A stretch of 64,000 nt of DNA from IMG/VR virus record IMGVR_UViG_3300036766_000988, positions 1-64,000 of that record. One strand, written 5' to 3'. The position numbers were made by a program, and so were the translations under genes. Source of the DNA: a virus. Shown here in pieces: positions 58,749-64,000 of the stretch; within the stretch, counting starts at the first letter, position 1; each line of letters begins with the position of its first letter. Below the pieces are notes generated by a model that made no database searches, was not told where the DNA came from, and saw nothing but the letters and a program-made list of their open reading frames with translations.

Positions 58749-58977
58749 AGGACGCTTTTCGCATCTCCAGCACTTCTCCCGTGACCTTGGCGAGAAGACC
58801 CTCCAGGATACGGAGAGCTTCTCGGGCCTCCAGTTCCTCCTGGCCGGAGAAGTAGAAGACCACATGTCGGGCGCGGATCACAGCGCCTTCGATGGCTCGA
58901 AGGCGATTCGTCAGCGAGTTGCCGCCATCGCTCGCATCCCAGTCCGGTTTGTTGTACTCAGGCTTGTTGTGGCTCAC
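58741..58977 (-). CDS. Small helical protein
   Basis: 78 residues from GTG 58977 (GTGA overlap). Two helices (LTNRLRAIEGAVIRARH, EELEAREALRILEGLLAK). No family. Confidence 0.6.
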   Translation of the reverse strand: MSHNKPEYNKPDWDASDGGNSLTNRLRAIEGAVIRARHVVFYFSGQEELEAREALRILEGLLAKVTGEVLEMRKASSV

Positions 58978-59603
58978 GGAGTAGTCCCCTCAACATCAAG
59001 CGATGCCTTCGCCTCCCTGAGCTTCTTCCCATACTCCGTCGCGTCATCCCACCAGGGGTCGATACGCCAGAAGTTGTTCCAGTAGCAGACGTCGATGGTC
59101 AGATGGTTGTCCCAACCTGCCTTGTCGATCGCGTCCCAGATATCACCCCGCTTCTTCCACGTACGACGCGAGATCCCCTCGGGCTCATCCGTGTTGTTCC
59201 AGTAACAGAAGTCGACGAGCCGCTTGTCCTCCTTCATGAAGTCGAGGACATCGCCCATAAGCATGTCGCAAAAGGGGATGAAGTACATCCGGCCTTCATA
59301 CTCCCAGATGCCCACCGAGACATCGAAGTGGAACGTGTTGCGTTCCATGAGGGTGACCTGTGCTCGGTAGCGCTCACGAACGAGATCGTGCGCCATCGAG
59401 TGGCGAGCCCCCCAGTCGTCTCGGGTCGCCCTGAGACGAAGATACTCATCCGAGTTCGGATCGATCTCCGCCATCACAGCTTCGTAGACGTTCCGAAGCT
59501 CCTTCCGAACGTTCTCGGTTCCGCGCTTCTTGATGTCGCGAACGACCTCCCAAAGCTTCGCGGGGTTCTTCAACCGGTACGCCGTGTAAATCTTGGTACT
59601 CAT
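58974..59603 (-). CDS. Conserved hypothetical protein
   Basis: 209 residues from ATG 59603. IYTAYRLKNPAKLWEVVRDI at the N-terminus, a long helix, then strands rich in aromatic residues (VCYWNNFWRIDPWWDD). No catalytic motif identified. TGGTG-TAGTTC lies 10 bases upstream. Confidence 0.65.
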   Translation of the reverse strand: MSTKIYTAYRLKNPAKLWEVVRDIKKRGTENVRKELRNVYEAVMAEIDPNSDEYLRLRATRDDWGARHSMAHDLVRERYRAQVTLMERNTFHFDVSVGIWEYEGRMYFIPFCDMLMGDVLDFMKEDKRLVDFCYWNNTDEPEGISRRTWKKRGDIWDAIDKAGWDNHLTIDVCYWNNFWRIDPWWDDATEYGKKLREAKASLDVEGTTP

Positions 59604-59613
59604 GGGCTCTAGA

Positions 59614-59624
59614 GAACTACACCA
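59614..59624 (-). promoter_or_regulatory. TGGTG-TAnnnn element
   Basis: TGGTG-TAGTTC, 10 bases before ATG 59603, facing the plus-strand TGGTG-TAAAGA at 59641. Confidence 0.45.
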
Positions 59625-59640
59625 GGATCCCCAAACTCGC

Positions 59641-59651
59641 TGGTGTAAAGA
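59641..59651 (+). promoter_or_regulatory. TGGTG-TAnnnn element before a 10-codon ORF
   Basis: TGGTG-TAAAGA, 5 bases before ATG 59657, which opens MPLPNPFGVP-stop. Confidence 0.4.
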
Positions 59652-59656
59652 ACCCC

Positions 59657-59689
59657 ATGCCGCTTCCGAACCCATTCGGTGTACCGTAG
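59657..59689 (+). CDS. Possible 10-codon leader peptide
   Basis: MPLPNPFGVP then TAG. Listed only because its ATG has the standard 5-base spacing from a TGGTG-TAAAGA element and its end overlaps a second element (59677-59687). Too short to support as a gene on sequence alone. Confidence 0.2.
   Translation: MPLPNPFGVP
59677..59687 (+). promoter_or_regulatory. CGGTG-TAnnnn element of the 59717 gene
   Basis: CGGTG-TACCGT, 29 bases before ATG 59717 with AGCAGGAG in between. Confidence 0.45.
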
Positions 59690-59716
59690 AGCAGGAGAGC
59701 CCACGCGGGCGCAACC

Positions 59717-61975
59717 ATGTCCAACGAGAAGCCTTCCATCGTCGTTGCCCCCAAGATCAAGGTGGATACCCTTCCGGAAACCCCAAGCGACTCCGCCCCG
59801 GAAATCGGACGATGGTACTGGGTTCACGAGCCCGTCGTGGAAGACTCGGAAGAGGAGCCCAACGATCTCGAACCCAAGAAAGACCGCTGGCTCGGGTGCG
59901 TCATCCACGTGGGATCGAACTACGCAGAGCTGCAAGGGGTCGGACAGTACAGCAACTCGGAACGCGTCCTGCTCGACGACTTCGAGGTTCGATGCACGTT
60001 CGTACCTGACGCGGACACCATCATCCAAACGAACGTGGCCAACTACCAGCAGAGAGTCCACAGCCTGATGGGGCAGGTGCGCGAGATCACCGCCCGGTTG
60101 GCCATCACGCCGGGCATGGCCCTTCCCCAGGGAGGGTCCGAAATGAGTGCTTTGGCGCTTCGTTCGGATCAGCCGATGGAGGACTACAAGACCGCCCTGG
60201 TCGAAGCCAAAGAGAAAACCTTGCCCGAACTGTTCAAGGCCATCCGAGCCGCGAACGAAGGGCTCGGCCGTTGGATGTCCGCAACCCTCATCCCGCTCGA
60301 AGCCCAAGCTGCCGCGTTGGAACCCGCCATCGGGGCGATCAAGAATCGCCTCTTCTCAGTCGAGCTGTACGCAGGTCTCGTCGAGGAAGTGGAGCAAGTA
60401 CGAGAAGGCGAGCCCGCTGCTCTCACCGAGAAAATCCACCTCATGCAGAGGCGTGCCTACATGGACGAGGAATGCCTCGCTCAATACGAAGTCGGGGGGA
60501 TGGAGTTCAAGGATTTACCCGCCTTTGATCGGTGGCTTGCACGCCCGGCCAACCTGAACCGACTGATGCCCTTTCCCCGGTGCATCCTCGCCTTTCGAGT
60601 TCGCCGTCACGAGAAGAACCGCGAGATGATCAACCTCCGGGACTTCCTTCGGATTCTCGATGGGATCGAAGCCGACAAGTCGACGTACCTCTACATCCGA
60701 AACGGCGAGCAACTCTTCCGGCTGGGGACCGCCATCGAGTTCGACGAGAAGCTTTTCCCGAATATGGATCACCAACGGCTCACGGGAAAGCTCTGGGCAA
60801 GGATGTTCGGCGATACCGTCGAGCACCTGATCTCGGACAACGAGTACCAAGCGCTGCTCGAACAAGACGCGAAGAACAAAAAGGAAGAGCGCTACTACCG
60901 AAGCTCCACGAGAGACTACCAGGAATTCTCGCCGGACAACGTCTACCACGACGACATCGCAAAGTACGTCCAAGAGGAGATCACGAAGCACAACCGACTC
61001 GTGTTGGTGCTGCAAGGACTTCTGGACCGATCTCCCGTGCTGCACCCGCACCCGCAGTGGTCGCTCTGGACTGCGGGAGGCTTCACGCAAGCCCTGACGC
61101 TCATCTACGACGATGCCCGTGCTCTGGTGGCGGGGCCCAAACCCGACTTCAAGCAGTACCGAGAGAAGCTCAACCGTTCGCTCAAGACCGGATCGGTGAC
61201 GGTCGGACAACAGAGGGCTTGGTTGAAAGCCGAAGCGGCCAAGGAATCGGATCGCAGAGACCGCGACTACCGGCACCAAAGTGACTACCGGCCCACGGAG
61301 TTCCAACCGCGAGGCAACCCTGGGCCTGGGTCGCTGGCCTACGTGAAGAATTTTCGAAAGACCGCCAAGACCTGTACCTACGAATGGGGTCGCCGACGAT
61401 CAGCCCAAAGCTGGAAGGATGATGCTCCCTTGGAACTTCGCTGCACCTTCACGACACCTGCCCAAAAGGTGCTCAACGTGTCGGCCTACAAACCGGGAGA
61501 TTTCCGGCTGTTCTTCAACGATCCCCGAACACGCTCCGAATACCTCAAGTGGGCCCCCATGCTTCTCGAAGCCGAGGAATTCCACGCAGGCAACCGACCC
61601 CTGAAGCCGCCGAAGGCGATCCCTCCGCGCAAGAAGACCGAGGATGGGAGCTGGCTCTACAGTCAGCGCAAGGCCCGCAAAGCTCTGATCGGGAAGGCCG
61701 TGCGATTGACCCGTGAGGTCGAGACCACGACCAACATTCGCTACAAGATTGGGAGCCTGTGGCGGGTCTACAACGACCGTGGGAAGTTCCTGCTGGTGGG
61801 CATCACACCGGAAGGCATCACAGAAGAAGAGCCTCGACGTCGCGTACGTGGAGTCGAAAGCTACTCATTCGAGGTCGACTACAAGGTACCAGCCATGCCG
61901 AAGCCCCAAACCGACCAGAAGCCGGAACCCAAGGCCGAACCGGACGAAGATGAAGACGAGGATTCCGACGAGTAG
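59717..61975 (+). CDS. Large conserved phage protein, unknown
   Basis: 752 residues. N-terminal region GRWYWVHEPV, RWLGCVIHVGSNYAELQG and VLLDDFEVRC (31-91) is a conserved opening I recall from other large phages. A coiled-coil middle (about 100-230), an alpha/beta centre, and a final SH3-like part (IGSLWRVYNDRGKFLLVGI) before a very acidic tail (DEDEDEDSDE). It may be a structural or DNA-handling scaffold; the sequence does not decide. Only long plus-strand gene in this part. Confidence 0.75.
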   Translation: MSNEKPSIVVAPKIKVDTLPETPSDSAPEIGRWYWVHEPVVEDSEEEPNDLEPKKDRWLGCVIHVGSNYAELQGVGQYSNSERVLLDDFEVRCTFVPDADTIIQTNVANYQQRVHSLMGQVREITARLAITPGMALPQGGSEMSALALRSDQPMEDYKTALVEAKEKTLPELFKAIRAANEGLGRWMSATLIPLEAQAAALEPAIGAIKNRLFSVELYAGLVEEVEQVREGEPAALTEKIHLMQRRAYMDEECLAQYEVGGMEFKDLPAFDRWLARPANLNRLMPFPRCILAFRVRRHEKNREMINLRDFLRILDGIEADKSTYLYIRNGEQLFRLGTAIEFDEKLFPNMDHQRLTGKLWARMFGDTVEHLISDNEYQALLEQDAKNKKEERYYRSSTRDYQEFSPDNVYHDDIAKYVQEEITKHNRLVLVLQGLLDRSPVLHPHPQWSLWTAGGFTQALTLIYDDARALVAGPKPDFKQYREKLNRSLKTGSVTVGQQRAWLKAEAAKESDRRDRDYRHQSDYRPTEFQPRGNPGPGSLAYVKNFRKTAKTCTYEWGRRRSAQSWKDDAPLELRCTFTTPAQKVLNVSAYKPGDFRLFFNDPRTRSEYLKWAPMLLEAEEFHAGNRPLKPPKAIPPRKKTEDGSWLYSQRKARKALIGKAVRLTREVETTTNIRYKIGSLWRVYNDRGKFLLVGITPEGITEEEPRRRVRGVESYSFEVDYKVPAMPKPQTDQKPEPKAEPDEDEDEDSDE

Positions 61976-61987
61976 CGTCTGAACAGG

Positions 61988-62215
61988 TCATGGCAGGAGC
62001 TTCTCGACTTCGACCCAAGGGCCGATGCCAAGTAGCTCCACCGAACCATCTTCCAAACGAACCTCCATCCGGACACCCGTCACGATGGAGCGACCCCGTA
62101 ATTCCATCGCCTTGGTCGTGATACTCACAACCTCGAAGACGTGTTCGGTCTCCTCGGGCTCACACGAAGCCGTCACACGGAAGAAATCCCCAGCTACCAG
62201 CTCGTAGGGCTTCAT
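61988..62215 (-). CDS. Small beta-barrel-like protein
   Basis: 75 residues from ATG 62215, four bases after the exonuclease stop. ELVAGDFFRVTASCEP and GVRMEVRLEDGSVELL suggest a compact barrel. Convergent with the 752-residue gene, 12 bases apart. Confidence 0.6.
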   Translation of the reverse strand: MKPYELVAGDFFRVTASCEPEETEHVFEVVSITTKAMELRGRSIVTGVRMEVRLEDGSVELLGIGPWVEVEKLLP

Positions 62216-62219
62216 CGAA

Positions 62220-62852
62220 CTAGAACCTCCTCGCCCACTCTTCGAGCATCGACATGAAGAGGTGCCCCTGTTCGATGGCGTCATCCACCGCCACGTGAGT
62301 GTGGGGCTTGTTCGAGAACCACCGCTGCGGCATGTTCCGCTTCACGGACTCCCGGAACGAAGTTCCGAGCACCCCCATCGCGAACGTCTTGATGTCGAGG
62401 GCGCTGAAACTAAACGGACTATCGAGCCCGAATCGGCGGACGTACCAGTACACGAACGTGAAGTCGAAACCGGCGGGGTATCCGACGAAGACCGCGTTCC
62501 TGGCAACGCCGTTCTTCCCCAGCTCGATGCCGGGGAGACTGTTCACCCATGCGACGAATCGTGTCATCGCGACAGACGGCGCCAAGAGGTTCTCCCGGCA
62601 CGCCCTCCAGGCCTCGGGTTGGGTCGCCCACCACGCCATCGTGTCAGGCTCGGGCGTGGCGCCGTCGAGCAGTTCGAGGTTGGCCGAGAACGTCGAGATG
62701 ACGTTCTTGTTGAGGGTGAAAGGCTCTTTCGGATCGGTACGCTGATCTGGACGAAAAGCCGCCGCCCCGAAGCTGAGCATCGAGTTCGGGCCTGGGATGG
62801 GCCCGTCCGCTTCGATGTCCACGCTCACGTACACCTCACGCAGTAAATTCAT
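62220..62852 (-). CDS. DnaQ-like 3'-5' exonuclease (DEDDh)
   Basis: 210 residues. Exo [11 protein letters not shown] (10-19, D12 and E14), Exo II around [10 protein letters not shown] (about 125-135), Exo [14 protein letters not shown] (about 186-196, His and Asp). Length fits a stand-alone DEDDh exonuclease acting on DNA or RNA 3' ends. CGGTG-TAGTGA lies 6 bases before the ATG, directly after the tRNA-Ser gene. Confidence 0.88.
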   Translation of the reverse strand: MNLLREVYVSVDIEADGPIPGPNSMLSFGAAAFRPDQRTDPKEPFTLNKNVISTFSANLELLDGATPEPDTMAWWATQPEAWRACRENLLAPSVAMTRFVAWVNSLPGIELGKNGVARNAVFVGYPAGFDFTFVYWYVRRFGLDSPFSFSALDIKTFAMGVLGTSFRESVKRNMPQRWFSNKPHTHVAVDDAIEQGHLFMSMLEEWARRF

Positions 62853-62858
62853 ACTGCG

Positions 62859-62869
62859 TCACTACACCG
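62859..62869 (-). promoter_or_regulatory. CGGTG-TAnnnn element between tRNA-Ser and the exonuclease gene
   Basis: CGGTG-TAGTGA, 6 bases before ATG 62852 and one base after the tRNA 3' end. Confidence 0.55.
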
Positions 62870-62870
62870 G

Positions 62871-62956
62871 CGGAGGCAGAGGGATTCGAACCCCCGGTGG
62901 GTATTACCCACGACTGCTTTCAAAACAGTAGGCATAAACCGCTCGCCCATACCTCC
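62871..62956 (-). tRNA. tRNA-Ser, anticodon UGA
   Basis: 86 bases without encoded CCA. Acceptor GGAGGTA/TGCCTCC, G73 discriminator as expected for Ser, anticodon arm ACTGT-TTTGAAA-GCAGT with anticodon UGA, long variable arm GTGGGT/ACCCAC, and T-arm with TTCGAAT loop. Reads UCA. Preceded by the terminator of the vWA gene. Confidence 0.92.
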
Positions 62957-62960
62957 AAGG

Positions 62961-62986
62961 AAAAGGGACGGGATCTCTCCCGTCCC
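62961..62986 (-). terminator. Rho-independent terminator after the vWA gene
   Basis: GGGACGGGA-GAGA-TCCCGTCCC, nine perfect pairs, followed by TTTT on the minus strand. Sits between the stop at 63007 and the tRNA-Ser 5' end at 62956. Confidence 0.75.
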
Positions 62987-63006
62987 CCGTCTACATCCTC
63001 ACCAGC

Positions 63007-64000
63007 TTACCAGCGGGTGGAGGACTTCGACTGCTTGATCTTCTTGGTCATCGACTTCTTCGCCGGGGCGGGCTTCGCCTTGGCGTCGTCATCGACGTTC
63101 GTCTGTGGAAGGGACGGCATCAGGATCGCCTGAAGAGCCGCATCGGGATCGACCGGCTGGATGATGGGGTTGATGAAGGGCTGCACGATCCCCCCGATGG
63201 GAGCCTGAACGTTGAAAGCGTTCGGGTCGCCGCCCCAGACGGCCGGGACGTTGCCCCCGATAACCGGGACGTTAGCGCCCCAGACGGGCGGGGCGTTGGC
63301 ATCCCCGACGGCCGGGATCACCTGCCCAACACCACCGGTGAACGCGTTGCTCGTCGAAGTCTGCACCGAGTTCGACATCTGAACGCCGTAGCTACAAAGC
63401 TCGTCCACCGCCGCCTCATCGCCCGCCGAGAGGCTCATCCCACGGGTACCGCCGCCTGAGAATGACCGGAGGTAGCCCTGGTTCGCCGTGTAGTTCCGTG
63501 AATCCGAGAGACGCATCCCGATGCCGTCTGCTGCGCACGCCGCTGCCGCAAGGCCTCGATGCCGGACGTTGTTCGACACCGCGTTCATGACCCCCTGAGC
63601 TGCCGCGAAGTTGCCCTTCTTGGCCTGCTCCTCCGCTTCGAGCTGAGCCCTGATGACCTCGTGGAGTCCGACGATCTTGTCCAGATCGGCGTTCGCCTTG
63701 GAGTCCTCGTCGCCCGCCTTGACGAAGTGGACCTTCGCCTTGGCCTCACCGGTCTTGTGCTCGCGCTTGCCGTTGGCGTCGATGACGTCGTACCCGAACT
63801 TCACGTCGAAGACATTGACCGCACGAGGAAACGCCTGCTTCTGCTCCTTGAGCTTCACGGCGAACACGAGATGACGCTGCTCTTCCGCGAGCACATCGGA
63901 GATCTTGATGTTGACCTCGCCCCCGACGTCCTCGCTCTCGGCCTCGACGTCGGTGATGACCCGCTCGATGGAGTGTCCGACGAGCGGAGAGACCTCGATA
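63007..64000 (-). CDS. vWA-domain-type protein, C-terminal part (runs off right edge)
   Basis: About 330 residues, open at the edge. EVNIKISDVLAEEQRHLVFAV and the following EAKAKVHFVKAGDED region resemble the beta-sandwich after a vWA domain in bacterial vWA proteins; the vWA core itself would be outside. Then a helical stretch (LHEVIRAQLEAEEQAKKGNF), and a Pro/Gly/Asn-rich tail with four NVPxxxGGxxPxVWG-like repeats (about 215-260), ending in a Lys/Ser-rich tail (MTKKIKQSKSSTRW). Second vWA-type gene in the window besides Ro60. Terminator follows. Confidence 0.65.
   Translation of the reverse strand, partial: IEVSPLVGHSIERVITDVEAESEDVGGEVNIKISDVLAEEQRHLVFAVKLKEQKQAFPRAVNVFDVKFGYDVIDANGKREHKTGEAKAKVHFVKAGDEDSKANADLDKIVGLHEVIRAQLEAEEQAKKGNFAAAQGVMNAVSNNVRHRGLAAAACAADGIGMRLSDSRNYTANQGYLRSFSGGGTRGMSLSAGDEAAVDELCSYGVQMSNSVQTSTSNAFTGGVGQVIPAVGDANAPPVWGANVPVIGGNVPAVWGGDPNAFNVQAPIGGIVQPFINPIIQPVDPDAALQAILMPSLPQTNVDDDAKAKPAPAKKSMTKKIKQSKSSTRW

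Noticed and set aside
1-64000. Phage-wide recoding of TAG as a sense codon
   Set aside because: Many genes end in TAG immediately before a neighbour in another frame, and in-frame TAG links are no more common than chance. The suppressor tRNA alone does not prove recoding in this window.

Overview
The window looks like an internal segment of a large tailed-phage genome. It is dense with short genes, many overlapping by ATGA, GTGA, TTGA or TGATG. It carries long tail-fibre and adhesin genes, phage-type thymidine kinase, J-domain and DnaQ-like genes, free-standing HNH and GIY-YIG endonucleases, and two tRNAs. I see no bacterial housekeeping genes, rRNA, CRISPR array or insertion sequence. The host cannot be named from the sequence. 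A lipobox protein shows only that the host handles bacterial lipoproteins. Both edges cut through genes.

Layout. 1-20 kb (minus): a tail, baseplate and adhesin operon with an HNH gene inside it, a 1898-residue multidomain structural protein, and four tandem fibre paralogues built from a recurring NNGT module. A GIY-YIG-type gene sits at its upstream end. 20.9-28.3 kb (plus): a small Cys protein, a lipoprotein, a 2H phosphoesterase, a 1059-residue fibre, several small genes and a metallophosphoesterase. 28.3-45.2 kb (mostly minus): DSP-like phosphatase, thymidine kinase, RlaP-like nucleotidyltransferase, HAD nucleotidase, a Ro60/TROVE protein beside a ~700-bp non-coding tract, an amber-suppressor tRNA next to a PTH2-like hydrolase, an RNA-repair-type HAD protein, an ART-like protein and a SWIM/DNA-ligase fusion. 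45.3-50.2 kb (plus): a block of zinc-finger and SH3-like proteins. 50.2-59.6 kb (minus): many small zinc-finger or unknown genes, a C39-like peptidase with a frameshift, a Nudix protein and a cREC-type receiver protein. 59.7-62 kb (plus): a 752-residue conserved protein. 62-64 kb (minus): DnaQ-like exonuclease, tRNA-Ser(UGA) and the C-terminal part of a probable vWA protein.

How the genes may work together. The main biological theme is RNA metabolism. A Ro60 orthologue, RlaP-type nucleotidyltransferase, HAD of the RNA-repair type, 2H phosphoesterase, cyclic-phosphate-type receiver domain, several phosphatases, a PTH2-like enzyme and a suppressor tRNA lie within about 40 kb. This is consistent with a phage toolkit for maintaining or repairing tRNA and other RNA under host attack.

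Two genome-wide signals are not explained by the individual genes. The first is a CGGTG-TAnnnn element placed a near-constant 5-6 bases before many start codons on both strands. It may be a leaderless-transcript promoter. The second is a set of short linear motifs shared by otherwise unrelated proteins: an acidic C-terminal motif like TAWxRLLxDD on eleven proteins, and RVVARFL-like segments on four. All functional calls are from motif recognition by eye.
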